NCBI RefSeq assembly: GCF_004123295.1
Contig: NZ_SDMK01000001.1
Span: forward strand, 248,001 to 312,000
Length of the DNA: 64,000 nucleotides
Direction of reading: 5' to 3'
Source of the DNA: Silvibacterium dinghuense
GTDB taxonomy: Bacteria; Acidobacteriota; Terriglobia; Terriglobales; Acidobacteriaceae
The stretch's first letter is position 1. Each line of letters starts with the position of its first letter. The notes under the pieces are model-generated. The model saw only the letters and a program-made list of their open reading frames with translations. It was not told where the DNA came from and searched no databases. The position numbers were made by a program, and so were the translations under genes. Shown here piece after piece: positions 9,407-18,922 of the stretch.

Positions 9407-10642
9407 TTATGGATCGAGAGGATCGATGGGATCCTGTTCCAGTGAGTCAAGATTCGGCAGAAACGACACTTCCGTCGTCGAGATGAACTTAAGCGAAGTG
9501 TATGGGACGTAGCCGAGCTCTTTCTCACATCGTGCAGAGAAAAACGGAGCCAGGATATATGCCGTCTGCAATGGATCTGAGACAATCAGAACCGGCCGCG
9601 TAACCGGCATGCCGTACCGATAGATCTCTCGCACTGCATTCCGAAGATTCGTTGTTGTGTGCCGGGCAAAAGGATCTACCAGGATCGAGGATGCCGGAAT
9701 ATGCTCCTCCTGCTCCAGCACCTTCTTCATCTCGATCGCCTCGGCATAGTGTGTCTGCGAGGGATGAACATAACCGCCACTCAGAAGAAGGAAGGGAGCC
9801 ATGCCCTTGCGATATGCCTCCGCGGCGAGTCTTACCCGCTCGCGACCTGCACTTGAGAGCGCAGTCTGGTAGTCCTCCGGGCCTGCTCCCGGAACAACAA
9901 TCACAGAATAGGGATATTTTCCCCATGAAACCTGCGCCATACCCTGCAACGCAGCCCGATTCTCACTGTTCTCGATCGGTTCAAAGCGCGCAGCCTCATC
10001 ACGACGGTTGAGCAGTAACAGGCGCAGAGAGAGCTGCATGGCTGGCTCGAAGAACAGGCCTCCAGCACCCGCAGATTTCGTCTGCCAGTCTGCAACCGCC
10101 TGCTGGAATGCAGAGGTGTGCATATCAACCGATGCGGAGTCAATTTTTGGATATCGGGGATCGTGTCCCTGGCCATAGACAGTAAGAATCTCGTTCATAC
10201 CTCGGACGCAGGTGAGCCACGCCTGCTGGAGGAGATCCACTGGTGCACGGTCTCCATAAAGCGCATAAGCACCGCTTGCCGGCAGCGCGTCATTCAGAGC
10301 CTTGCGGAAGGCAGCATCCCGTGCGTAAAGCCCGGACAACTCGTGCGCAGTGGTCGCTGCGTCATCATCGGTCCAGAGAGCAGCAGCGATGATGCAATTC
10401 GCATCGTTCTTGCAAGCAGCGCTCCTTGCGATTCGCTGCCGGGCGAACTGCGCGAGGGCAGCGTCATGAACCAGGGCTTTTTGCAACTCCGGTTGCCGAT
10501 CAAAGAGGGAGAGAAGATAGAAATTTTTATCTGCCAACGGATTTATCAGAGGCAGAGGCCGGGGTTCAGGCGCTGAGGCCGCACATGCGCTCGAGGTAAA
10601 AACAGCGGCACCGAGAAATACAGAGACAATCGTTCGAAACAT
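9407..10642 (-). CDS. DUF218 (YdcF/SanA-like) exported protein
   Basis: ATG at 10642 gives 411 residues with a tidy signal peptide (FRTIVSVFLGAAVFTSSACA); an in-frame GTG at 10666 is possible but has no visible ribosome site. Residues about 35-240 are alpha-helical and unassigned. Residues about 245-390 are a DUF218 fold: VIVVPGAGP, then RLAAEAYRKGMAPFLLLSGG, a conserved EAIEMKKVL helix, and ARHTTTNLRNA. Family members are envelope-associated and of uncertain biochemistry. The gene is transcribed away from the receptor terminator at 10689-10728 and faces the GH3 gene tail to tail. Confidence 0.8.
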   Translation of the reverse strand: MFRTIVSVFLGAAVFTSSACAASAPEPRPLPLINPLADKNFYLLSLFDRQPELQKALVHDAALAQFARQRIARSAACKNDANCIIAAALWTDDDAATTAHELSGLYARDAAFRKALNDALPASGAYALYGDRAPVDLLQQAWLTCVRGMNEILTVYGQGHDPRYPKIDSASVDMHTSAFQQAVADWQTKSAGAGGLFFEPAMQLSLRLLLLNRRDEAARFEPIENSENRAALQGMAQVSWGKYPYSVIVVPGAGPEDYQTALSSAGRERVRLAAEAYRKGMAPFLLLSGGYVHPSQTHYAEAIEMKKVLEQEEHIPASSILVDPFARHTTTNLRNAVREIYRYGMPVTRPVLIVSDPLQTAYILAPFFSARCEKELGYVPYTSLKFISTTEVSFLPNLDSLEQDPIDPLDP

Positions 10643-10688
10643 AGTGTCCAGGGGGGATATTTTCACAAATTCGATAGCTGAAGCGGCA

Positions 10689-10728
10689 GAAAAACGACAG
10701 GGCTGCGGATTGCAGGAACAGCCCTGTC
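10689..10728 (-). terminator. Rho-independent terminator after the second TonB receptor
   Basis: On the minus strand GACAGGGCTG (10728-10719) pairs with CAGCCCTGTC (10705-10696) as a perfect 10-bp stem, followed by GTTTTT. It begins 11 bp after the receptor stop. Confidence 0.88.
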
Positions 10729-10739
10729 CATCGGGCAGT

Positions 10740-13604
10740 TCAGAATTTCACGCTAAAACCAACCTGCGCGTTACGCGAGGTTCCAGCTGCAGTCTCGCGG
10801 AAGAGATCGCTCGAATTGGCTGTACTGACGACGGCCCCCGTGCAACCGGTTGTGGTGTTGCAGCTCAGGTTATTGGAGTTAAACAGATTTTCGGCGCCGA
10901 AATAAGCGGAGGCCTTCACGTATTCACCGATATTGAAGTAGCGCTTCACCTGCATACTGATCTGCGAGAAGCCTCGGCCACGATAGCTGTTGCGGCTTTC
11001 AAAGAGAGGACGGTCGTTGACCACACCGTCGTTGTTCAAGTCAGTGCCCGCGGTGACGTTGATCGGAAAGCCGGAGTTCAGATACGAGATGGTCGATAGC
11101 TCGAACTGATTCATCCAGTGCAGGGGCGAGGCCTTGAAGGTTGGCTGATAGAGTCCCTGCAGCACCAGGTTATGCCGCACGTCGGCGTCCGCATTGCCAT
11201 AGTCGCGATGCAGGTCCGACGGATCGGTGATGCTGCCGCCTTCGCCGATGTTGTCGTTGAGCGCGTGCGAGTACATGTAGTTGACCGTGAATTCAAGCCC
11301 GTTCGAGATACGCTTGTTCAGTGTCAGAAAACCGCCGTTGAAGTTAGCGCTCGTACCGGAGTGAATCAGGTTAATGGCGCCGAACTCGGTATTGGGGCGC
11401 TTCGCGGTACCCTCATAGGTTGGCCGGCCATCGGCAAGATGCTGACCGGTGGGAGTCAGGTTCGTATCCGCGTAATAGAGACCGTGGCGCAGGCCGGCAA
11501 ACATATAGCCGACGGTCAGGTGCAGGTTCCACGGCAGTTCCTGCTCCACCTGAAGATTGGCCTGGTGCTGATAGGCATCGTGAAAGTTGGGAGCGAAGGC
11601 GGTGATGCTGGGCTTGACCTCAAAGCCGCTGCCGCTCAGGTTCGGCACATTGGGAAAAGTCGGAGCCCCAGTCGTTCCCCCGGTGACGAGATAGCTGAGC
11701 AGGCGATGACCGTTGATCTGGCCTGCGCTATAGAAGGTCGAAAGTCCCGGCACATCGTAGAACATGCCGTAGGCACCATGAACGACCGTCTTCTGGTTGT
11801 TGGCTGGCGACCACGTAAAGGCGAAGCGAGGCGCAATGTCGCTGTAGTCGTTCGGTACGCTGCGTGAAAGCGGATAAGGAGCAAGCGAATCGAAGGTTGG
11901 GAACAGGATTACCTCATAGCGCGCGCCGACGTTCACATTCAGGTTGGGCCGCAGACGGATCTCATCCTGAGCAAAGCCATAGGCGAAATTAAATGCCATA
12001 CGGATGCTCGGGTCACCGCTATAAGCCGTGAGGTTGGTATAGGTATAAGGATTGCCCGTGGCCGGATCGGTATCACCAGCGACCGTGTAGAGATATTGAT
12101 CGAGAGCGCTGACCGCCCCGCGTCCGTTCTCTGCCGCAAGACCGCTGAAGGTGAACGTGGGAGCCGTTGCCGAGAGATTCGCAAACAGCTCATGGTCGTA
12201 CTCGGCGCCAAACTTCATCGTGTGACGGCCATGGGTCCAGGTCAGATTGTCCACCACGCTGGTGCTGCGTTCGGTGGTGGTGGTCGTCGTCAGATCGCTG
12301 AAGCCGATGTCGGCCACGCTGCTGATATTGATCAGTACGTCTCCGGCCGGTGAGCTGCTGACCACAGGCGTATCCTCGGTGTCGCGTTGAATCACGCCCA
12401 CGCGAAACTCATTCAACATGCTGTCGGAAAGGATCGTAGCCAGCTGCGCACCACCGCCGTTCTGGTGGTCCGTGTAGCGCGCGCCGCGATCGACAATAGC
12501 AAGCCCGCTGGCGGTGTTGGGCTGATGATTGGTGAAGCGCGCATAACGCACATAGCCGCTGTTCCGCTTGCCGAGCTTGTAGTCCGTCTTGCCTACCAGC
12601 GTGCGGTAGGTCTCCCCGAACGGAGCCGTGCCGATTTCATCGCTGGGCAGTCCCAGAGCCTCGGCATTGGCTTGAGTAATGGTGATCGCGTTGGGCAGTG
12701 TATAGGGATTGTTCTCGAACTGCCCGAAGAAGAAGAGCCTGTCCTTGAGAATCGGGCCGCCGAGCGTGAAGGCCTCGTCGTTCCAGCTGCGATCCGGCTG
12801 CTCGGTTTCAAGCGTGGGAATCGCCTGGATGTCGGTGGCACGCCACTGGCCTATCGCCGAGCCATGGAACTGGTTCGTTCCCGACTTCATGACTACGTTG
12901 ATCTGACCGCCGGCTGCACGGCCAAACTCTGCGGAGTAGCCGTTGGCCAGAGTCTGCGTCTGCGCGACCGCCTCCGGCGTCACAATGATGAGGCGGATCT
13001 GCCGGTTGCCACCATGCTGGGTATCGTCAAGACCGTCCAGGTTCCACTGCGAACGTTCCGTGCCGCCGAAGGTGAACTGCGTGGTCGAGAAGGTGCTGGT
13101 CGGCATGCCGATGACACCCGGCGAGAGCAGCAGGAAGTTATAGACCTGGCGTGAGAGGATCGGCAGGTTCTCAACTTCTTTTTGATCGAGCACCGTACCG
13201 ACGGTCGAGCTTCCGGTATCGAGAATATTCGCCTCGGCCTGCACCTCCACAGTCTGACTGGTCGCACCGAGCTCGAGCGGAACATCGAGCCGCGCCTCCT
13301 GCCCGACATTCAGCACGATTCCCTGCAGCGTGCTGTGCCGGAACCCATCTGCCACCGTATCCAGCTGGTATGTGCCCACCGGAACCAGCGGAAAGCGATA
13401 GTATCCCTGACCGTCGCTCTCGGCATTCTGGCTGATCCCGGTCTTCATGCTGGTGAGGGTCAGGTGAGCATGGGGAATCGCATTGCGTGAAGGATCAAAG
13501 ACGTAGCCGTTCACAGCGGCATCGACAGCATTGGCCTGGCCGAAGGCCGACGCGGCGGAGCAGGTCACGAGCAAGAACAGCAGGAAGCAGAGCTTGCGTG
13601 TCAC
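10740..13604 (-). CDS. TonB-dependent receptor, Oar-like, with carboxypeptidase-regulatory-like domain
   Basis: 954 residues from GTG 13604, which has GAGGAG 8 nt upstream. The signal peptide is at about 1-22 (LCFLLFLLVTCSAASAFGQ). A carboxypeptidase-regulatory-like domain spans about 28-110 (NGYVFDPSRNAIPHAHLTLT), followed by a plug with NLDGLDDTQHGG and a barrel ending in Phe (QVGFSVKF). It belongs to the same broad family as the receptor at 1384-4974 but is about 240 residues shorter and clearly divergent. It is divergent from the winged-helix regulator at 13845-15194, repeating the regulator/receptor pairing of the left end. The substrate is unknown; large glycans or peptides are typical guesses for the family. 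Confidence 0.92.
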   Translation of the reverse strand: MTRKLCFLLFLLVTCSAASAFGQANAVDAAVNGYVFDPSRNAIPHAHLTLTSMKTGISQNAESDGQGYYRFPLVPVGTYQLDTVADGFRHSTLQGIVLNVGQEARLDVPLELGATSQTVEVQAEANILDTGSSTVGTVLDQKEVENLPILSRQVYNFLLLSPGVIGMPTSTFSTTQFTFGGTERSQWNLDGLDDTQHGGNRQIRLIIVTPEAVAQTQTLANGYSAEFGRAAGGQINVVMKSGTNQFHGSAIGQWRATDIQAIPTLETEQPDRSWNDEAFTLGGPILKDRLFFFGQFENNPYTLPNAITITQANAEALGLPSDEIGTAPFGETYRTLVGKTDYKLGKRNSGYVRYARFTNHQPNTASGLAIVDRGARYTDHQNGGGAQLATILSDSMLNEFRVGVIQRDTEDTPVVSSSPAGDVLINISSVADIGFSDLTTTTTTERSTSVVDNLTWTHGRHTMKFGAEYDHELFANLSATAPTFTFSGLAAENGRGAVSALDQYLYTVAGDTDPATGNPYTYTNLTAYSGDPSIRMAFNFAYGFAQDEIRLRPNLNVNVGARYEVILFPTFDSLAPYPLSRSVPNDYSDIAPRFAFTWSPANNQKTVVHGAYGMFYDVPGLSTFYSAGQINGHRLLSYLVTGGTTGAPTFPNVPNLSGSGFEVKPSITAFAPNFHDAYQHQANLQVEQELPWNLHLTVGYMFAGLRHGLYYADTNLTPTGQHLADGRPTYEGTAKRPNTEFGAINLIHSGTSANFNGGFLTLNKRISNGLEFTVNYMYSHALNDNIGEGGSITDPSDLHRDYGNADADVRHNLVLQGLYQPTFKASPLHWMNQFELSTISYLNSGFPINVTAGTDLNNDGVVNDRPLFESRNSYRGRGFSQISMQVKRYFNIGEYVKASAYFGAENLFNSNNLSCNTTTGCTGAVVSTANSSDLFRETAAGTSRNAQVGFSVKF

Positions 13605-13776
13605 TTTGTTATCTCCTCATCATTCCGCCTCTCGATTCACACGGAGGCTCAGCCGCAGAATCAGCCCAGCCCGTCGGCATGGAAAGCCAATTCACTGCCA
13701 CGCGACGATACATCCACTAATCATTGCCTTATCAATCACTTGGAGAACGATACAGCGTGTCTGATTCAGTTAATGC

Positions 13777-13796
13777 GGTATTAAGAGGGCATTAAT
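13777..13796. promoter_or_regulatory. Direct repeat GGYATTAAK with 11-bp period, candidate regulator site
   Basis: GGTATTAAG (13777-13785) and GGCATTAAT (13788-13796) are offset by exactly 11 bp, and a related GTTAAT lies just before them at 13770. Direct repeats one helical turn apart are the usual binding pattern for OmpR/PhoB-type winged helices, and the divergent gene at 13845 encodes such a domain. That the encoded regulator binds here is inference. Confidence 0.35.
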
Positions 13797-13844
13797 AGCG
13801 TGTACACAGGCCGCTGGTTGCATAAGAGATGAGGAAATGCCCCC

Positions 13845-15194
13845 ATGATCCTTACCGATCAGGAACCCGCCAAACGCATCTCGACCGATCCCCGCCGCGA
13901 CCTGCTCGATCGCATTCTCGCCTCTTCGTGGTTTGTAAAATCCGGCCGGCTCTCCAGCCTGCTCATCTATATCTGCGATCTCACCCTCGAGGGGCGCGGC
14001 GAGCAGATCAGCGAGCAGTCCATCGGCCAGGCTGTCTTCGGACGGCAGCAAAACTATGACTCGGCAAATGATGGCATCGTCCGCACGCAGATCAGCCGCC
14101 TGCGCCAGAAACTCGATGCGTACTTTGAAGCAGACGGTGGCGGAGAAACTATCCGCATCGTCATCCCGCGCGGCGGTTACGTCCCGTTCTTCGTGCCCCA
14201 TCTGCCGGTTAAAAAGCCGGAAGCCATGGTGAACGTCATGCCGCTCGCTTCCCTTCCTCTCGAGATGCCGTCCTCACCTTCTGCAAGCAATGTGCCGTCG
14301 GTACCGGCGCAACCACACCGCCGCGGTTCCGGGCAGTTCGCCTGGGGACTCGCCGCGCTGCTGGCGCTCGCGCTACTCACGGTCCTGGTGCGCGACGCCA
14401 GGAGAAGAATCACCGGCGCAGCCGCCCATCCCCTCTGGAGCCAGATCTTTCAGCCTGGCAACCCTACCCTGATTGTTCCCGCCGATAGCCCAATGGTTTT
14501 CTGGCAGAGCGTAGCCAAGCAGAATGTCGATCTCGCCGACTATCTGAAGGGTTCGTTCCGCGACACGGCCATCGAAGAGGCCAGAGGAACTGAAAAAACC
14601 GGACTGCAGTTCGCACAGGGCCGCTATACCTCGATCGTCGATCTTGAAACTGCGAGCTGGCTCAGTCAGCTTGCAGTCCGGCTCAACAGCGCTGCGCAGA
14701 TTCGCTATGCCCGCGATGTGCGCCCGAATGATTTCAAAGAAGGCAATGCTGTTCTGATCGGAACGACCGAGGCGAATCCGTGGGTCTCTCTCTTTGAGAA
14801 GGATATGAACTTCGTATTCCACATGGATCGCGAGCGGCATGTGTTCAGCGTATGGAATAAGGTTCCTCAATCCGGCGAGCCTGCTGCCTGGGACTCCTCG
14901 AGCGGCAGCGATCGAGAGCATCGGGTTTATTGCGTGGTGGCTTATCGGCCCAACCTGAGCGGTAACGGCAAAGTTCTCATCCTCGAAGGCACATCGATGG
15001 CGGGCACCGAGTGCGCCTGGGATTTCGCCTCGGACGATTCGAGACTGCTCCCTTTTTTGCAAAAGATCGGAAGCAGGTATGGAAGCATTCCATACTTTGA
15101 AGTTGTCCTCGGCACGAACAACATGAGTGGAAGCGCAGTCCGCAGCACCATCCTTGCGTGGCGTGTGCAGGAAACCGGGAATCACACTAATTAA
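13845..15194 (+). CDS. Winged-helix, single-TM regulator-like protein
   Basis: 449 residues. Residues about 20-120 form a winged-helix-like domain (SSLLIYICDLTLEG, IGQAVFGRQQNYDSANDGIV, RIVIPRGGYVPFF). A proline/serine linker precedes one membrane helix at about 167-185 (WGLAALLALALLTVLV), and a C-terminal domain of about 260 residues would lie outside the cytoplasm. A paralogue sits at 1-1138 with the same architecture. The start is supported by GAGG 10-13 nt upstream. CadC/ToxR-type one-component regulators share the topology, but the C-terminal domain here is not one I recognise. Its neighbour is the divergent Oar-like receptor, so control of receptor expression is the simplest hypothesis. 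Confidence 0.85.
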   Translation: MILTDQEPAKRISTDPRRDLLDRILASSWFVKSGRLSSLLIYICDLTLEGRGEQISEQSIGQAVFGRQQNYDSANDGIVRTQISRLRQKLDAYFEADGGGETIRIVIPRGGYVPFFVPHLPVKKPEAMVNVMPLASLPLEMPSSPSASNVPSVPAQPHRRGSGQFAWGLAALLALALLTVLVRDARRRITGAAAHPLWSQIFQPGNPTLIVPADSPMVFWQSVAKQNVDLADYLKGSFRDTAIEEARGTEKTGLQFAQGRYTSIVDLETASWLSQLAVRLNSAAQIRYARDVRPNDFKEGNAVLIGTTEANPWVSLFEKDMNFVFHMDRERHVFSVWNKVPQSGEPAAWDSSSGSDREHRVYCVVAYRPNLSGNGKVLILEGTSMAGTECAWDFASDDSRLLPFLQKIGSRYGSIPYFEVVLGTNNMSGSAVRSTILAWRVQETGNHTN

Positions 15195-15285
15195 CGACTC
15201 CATTCGATAGCGCTCCCACTCTCTCAACGCATATTTTTTCTGCGCGTCAGGCAGCTTTGCGACGTCCATGCGTGAGGAGGATACA

Positions 15286-18261
15286 GTGCGGCACAATCCC
15301 ACGGAACGACGGGGGCTTACCTCGGTTGTGCGATTCTTCATTGCTCTCGGGCTGTTGGCAGGCGTTCCCAGCCTCTGGGCAGATTCCACCGTCAACATTC
15401 ACGCTATTCAGATCGATCTGCCCAGCTCCCCCTACCTGGGTGACACGGTGACCACCACCGGCATCGTCATCGCCGTGCTCTCCGATGGTTTCTATATCGA
15501 GAACCCGGCCGCTGACTTCGATTCGAATGTCTGCACCGCGGAGGGGATTTACGTCTACACGCCCACCGGCGTGCCTTCGAATGCGGTGCTCGAGAACAGT
15601 GTCACCGTCACCGGCGTTGTCCAGGCATCAAACAGCTCCAGCTACGCTGGCACGCAGATCTATATCGCCTCGCCGAGCACCTCGAATGTCGTCACGAACT
15701 CCACCGGCAACTCGCTGCCTACCGCGGTTTCGGCCAGCACCCTGTCCGAAGCCATCGACGGCACCTGCTCGCTTTATTCGGCTGACACGTTTGGAGAGTG
15801 GCTCCCCTTCGAAGGCATGCGCGTCAACGTGCCCTCCAGCTCTTCCCTGCTGGTCACGCAGGGAACCGGAGGCACAGTCACCACCTCGAGCGAGACCGCT
15901 ACCACCAACGGTCAGTTCTGGGCGATCTTCTCCGATAGTGACAGCGCCAGCGACCGGCCCTTCCGCGCCACGGGCATCAGCGAACTGGAGACTGTTCCCT
16001 CCACGGCTCCTTCCACGGTTTCACGCTGGTCCGGCAACCCGCAGCTTCTGCTCGTCGACACTACGACTCTCGGCGGCACCGCGATCAACGCTGCGGCAGG
16101 CACGCTCTACACCGGCAGCTCGAACCTCGTCGGCATCATCGACTACCACGTCAGCACACTCGGCTATACGGGTCTGCTGCTCACTTCTTCAAGTGTCAGC
16201 TCACTCACGGCCAGCAATACGGTCACAGCCACCGCAGCCACGGCCGCATCCAGTGGACAGATCACCGTCGCGGAGCAGAACCTCGATGCGCTCTACGACA
16301 CGAGCACGATCAGCTCAAGCGCCTTCTCACGCCGTATCGCCAAGCTGGCTCTGGCCATTGTCAACGAGGAGAACTCCCCTGACATCATCGCCGTGCAGGA
16401 AGCGCAAAGCGAGGCTGTGCTCTCCGCACTCGCCAGCCAGATCAGCTCAGACGGCGGCCCCACCTACACTGTCTACTGGCTCGCCGGCAACGATTCGACC
16501 GGCCTCGCCAATGGCTTCCTGGTCAACGAGACCGGCCGCGTCAGCTTCACATCCATTGCCCAGGCCGGCGCCTCATCTACCTGGACATCCTCATCCGGCA
16601 CCAGCAGCGCGCTCTTCGCGCGGCCACCTCTGGTGCTGAAAGTTGCTGTCTCCCGCGGCACTTCATCAAGCTATGCCCTCACCATTGTCAACACCGAGCT
16701 GCTCGACCGTACCAACATCGACTCCACCTCCCTCGGCGCCGACGTTCGATCGCAACGCAACGCACAGGCCGAATACCTGAGTTCGCTGATCGATGGCTAC
16801 CAGGAAGCCGGCCAGCATGTCGTCGTAGCCGGCGGCCTCAACTCTTTCGAGTTCTCCGATGGCTACGTCGATACTACCGGCGCTGTCGTCGGCAACCCCG
16901 TATCTTCAAGCCTCGTCACCCTGGCCAGCACGACCTCTACCTCGCCTGAACTGACGAACCTCACCACTCTCACCGCAAACACAAGCACCAACCGCTATAA
17001 CTATGTCGAAGACGGTTCCGCCGAACAGGTAGATCACATTCTCGTCACCTCGGACCTCAGCAGCGAGACCAGCATCTCCTATGCGCGCTTCGGTGCCGAC
17101 TTCCCTGTCGTCGACCTCAATGACTCGAGCACTGCGCTTTACGCCTCGAGCCATGATGGCGTACTTGCCCTCATCACCATTCCCTACGAAACGACGCTCA
17201 AACTCACCAGCTCACTGAACCCCTCCTACTACGGCGAGAGCGTCACCTTCACTGCGACAGCATCGAGCAGCGGCGACACCCCCACCGGTACGGTCACCTT
17301 TTATGACGGCTCGACCGAACTCGGCACTGGAACGATGTCCTCCGGCTCAGCCACCTTCACCACCAGCGCGTTGAGCGTGGGCTCACACACCATCACCGCG
17401 GATTACGGCGGCGACAGCTCGCACGAAAGTGCTTCTGCCAGCCTTACGCAGGTCGTCGAGTCGCTGCTGACCTCATCGAACGTGCTTGCGTGCTCTCCGA
17501 ATCCTGCGGCTTATGGCGCAACGGTCACCTGCACCGCCACGGTCAGCGGATCGTCCAGCACACCCACCGGCACCGTCACTTTCTATGACAGCTCGACAGA
17601 GCTTGGCACCGCAACGCTCAGCGATGGCGTGGCCAGCTATTCCACCAGCAGCCTCTCTGTCGGTTCGCACAGCCTTACTGCCGTCTATGCGGGCTCGGCG
17701 CCTTACGGGGCCAGCACTTCGAACACTGTCACAGAGGTCATCACCTCGACCTTCAGCCTTTCGATCACGCCCACCTCGCATACCGTGTACACCGGCGAGT
17801 CGCCCACCTACACCGTCACAGTCACTCCGGGCAGCGGCTTTACACTCAGCGTAGCCCTCACCTGCTCAGGCGTTCCCAGCAATACCACCTGTAGCCTCTC
17901 GCCTTCGACCGTCACAGGTGGAAGCGGCACATCGAAGCTGACCATCGCGACTACGGCGCCGTCTCAATCCTCTGCAGGCATTGCAACACTCTCTGGCCGC
18001 GGGCTTCTGGCTACGTGCCTCGCTCTTCTGATGCTGCTTCTGCCCTGGCATGCCCGCAGAACGGTACGTGGACTCTTGATCGCCCTCGCGGGCGTGCTGC
18101 TGACCACTGCATGCATGAGCGGCTGCGGCTCATCCGGCACTTTGACCGGAGGAACACCCGCCGGCACGTACACCATCACGGTCACAGGAACCGCCGTCGA
18201 CGGCTCCGTCACCACAACAAAGACGGCCACCACGACGCTCATCGTGAAGTCGATGTTCTAA
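15286..18261 (+). CDS. Secreted endonuclease/exonuclease/phosphatase-like protein with Ig-like repeats
   Basis: GTG 15286 is chosen because GAGGAGG lies 5 nt upstream; the in-frame ATG at 15268 has none. This gives 991 residues with a signal peptide ending PSLWAD. The first half resembles ExeM/NucH-type extracellular nucleases: an N-terminal OB-like region (about 20-130), then an EEP domain (about 325-640) with PDIIAVQEAQ and VDHILVTSD. Key positions are altered: VAGGLNSFEF replaces the usual GDFN and SSHDGV the usual SDHDPV, so catalysis is doubtful. Two near-identical Ig-like repeats follow (about 645-740 and 745-835, both with PTGTVTFYD), then a third one interrupted by hydrophobic segments (LLATCLALLMLLLPW, LLIALAGVLLTTACM). 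It is probably co-transcribed with the barrel protein 21 bp downstream. Confidence 0.75.
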   Translation: MRHNPTERRGLTSVVRFFIALGLLAGVPSLWADSTVNIHAIQIDLPSSPYLGDTVTTTGIVIAVLSDGFYIENPAADFDSNVCTAEGIYVYTPTGVPSNAVLENSVTVTGVVQASNSSSYAGTQIYIASPSTSNVVTNSTGNSLPTAVSASTLSEAIDGTCSLYSADTFGEWLPFEGMRVNVPSSSSLLVTQGTGGTVTTSSETATTNGQFWAIFSDSDSASDRPFRATGISELETVPSTAPSTVSRWSGNPQLLLVDTTTLGGTAINAAAGTLYTGSSNLVGIIDYHVSTLGYTGLLLTSSSVSSLTASNTVTATAATAASSGQITVAEQNLDALYDTSTISSSAFSRRIAKLALAIVNEENSPDIIAVQEAQSEAVLSALASQISSDGGPTYTVYWLAGNDSTGLANGFLVNETGRVSFTSIAQAGASSTWTSSSGTSSALFARPPLVLKVAVSRGTSSSYALTIVNTELLDRTNIDSTSLGADVRSQRNAQAEYLSSLIDGYQEAGQHVVVAGGLNSFEFSDGYVDTTGAVVGNPVSSSLVTLASTTSTSPELTNLTTLTANTSTNRYNYVEDGSAEQVDHILVTSDLSSETSISYARFGADFPVVDLNDSSTALYASSHDGVLALITIPYETTLKLTSSLNPSYYGESVTFTATASSSGDTPTGTVTFYDGSTELGTGTMSSGSATFTTSALSVGSHTITADYGGDSSHESASASLTQVVESLLTSSNVLACSPNPAAYGATVTCTATVSGSSSTPTGTVTFYDSSTELGTATLSDGVASYSTSSLSVGSHSLTAVYAGSAPYGASTSNTVTEVITSTFSLSITPTSHTVYTGESPTYTVTVTPGSGFTLSVALTCSGVPSNTTCSLSPSTVTGGSGTSKLTIATTAPSQSSAGIATLSGRGLLATCLALLMLLLPWHARRTVRGLLIALAGVLLTTACMSGCGSSGTLTGGTPAGTYTITVTGTAVDGSVTTTKTATTTLIVKSMF

Positions 18262-18282
18262 ACGCAGGCCGCGAGGCGAAGG

Positions 18283-18909
18283 ATGAGAAGGCTCATGTTT
18301 TTGCAGGGAAAGAAATCATGCAATACAGCGCTGGCATGGCACGGCATCGTGCTTGGAATGGCACTCCTCTTCGATCTGATCGGAGGAGCCGTGCCAGCCT
18401 GCGCACAGGTCGCTGCGTCCTCAAGCGGTGCCGGCCAGTCACTATGGGTCGGCGGAGAATACACCAATCTGCGCGCCGGCTTCCCCTACGACAGCAGTTA
18501 TCGCATCGGCGGGTTGGGCGCTTATGCCAACTTCAACTGGAACCATCATCTCGGCATACAGGGAGAGGCCGCGTGGCTGCGGTTTCAGGGCTTCGAAGGT
18601 GAAACGGAGAGCGACTATCTCATCGGCCCCCGCTACACCTTTCTGCACAGCCCTAAGTGGAGACCCTATGCCTCTCTGGAAGTCGGAGGCGTCCGCATGC
18701 ACTACCCCTTCGATATCGGCAATGGCAGCTTCTTTACGCTGGCCCCCACCGGCGGAGTTGAATACCGCCTGAATACACATTGGTCCACACGGATTCAGTA
18801 TCAGTACCAGTATCTATTCCACTCTCCTAACTTCACCGATGAACCACAGTTCGGCATTCGCCCCAGTGGAGTGCAGATCGGCGTCGCTTATCGTCTGCGT
18901 GGATGGTGA
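18283..18909 (+). CDS. Small outer-membrane beta-barrel protein
   Basis: 208 residues: a signal peptide to about residue 42 (LLFDLIGGAVPACAQ), then alternating amphipathic strands with aromatic girdles (SLWVGGEYTNLRAG, GAYANFNWNHHLG, TRIQYQYQYLFHS) ending RLRGW. This is the layout of OmpA/OmpW-like eight-stranded barrels (outer-membrane beta-barrel domain). It starts 21 bp after the preceding gene with GAGGCGAAGG as ribosome site, so the two are probably one transcript. No specific ligand or function can be assigned. Confidence 0.75.
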   Translation: MRRLMFLQGKKSCNTALAWHGIVLGMALLFDLIGGAVPACAQVAASSSGAGQSLWVGGEYTNLRAGFPYDSSYRIGGLGAYANFNWNHHLGIQGEAAWLRFQGFEGETESDYLIGPRYTFLHSPKWRPYASLEVGGVRMHYPFDIGNGSFFTLAPTGGVEYRLNTHWSTRIQYQYQYLFHSPNFTDEPQFGIRPSGVQIGVAYRLRGW

Positions 18910-18922
18910 GTCTGGCTCCACA

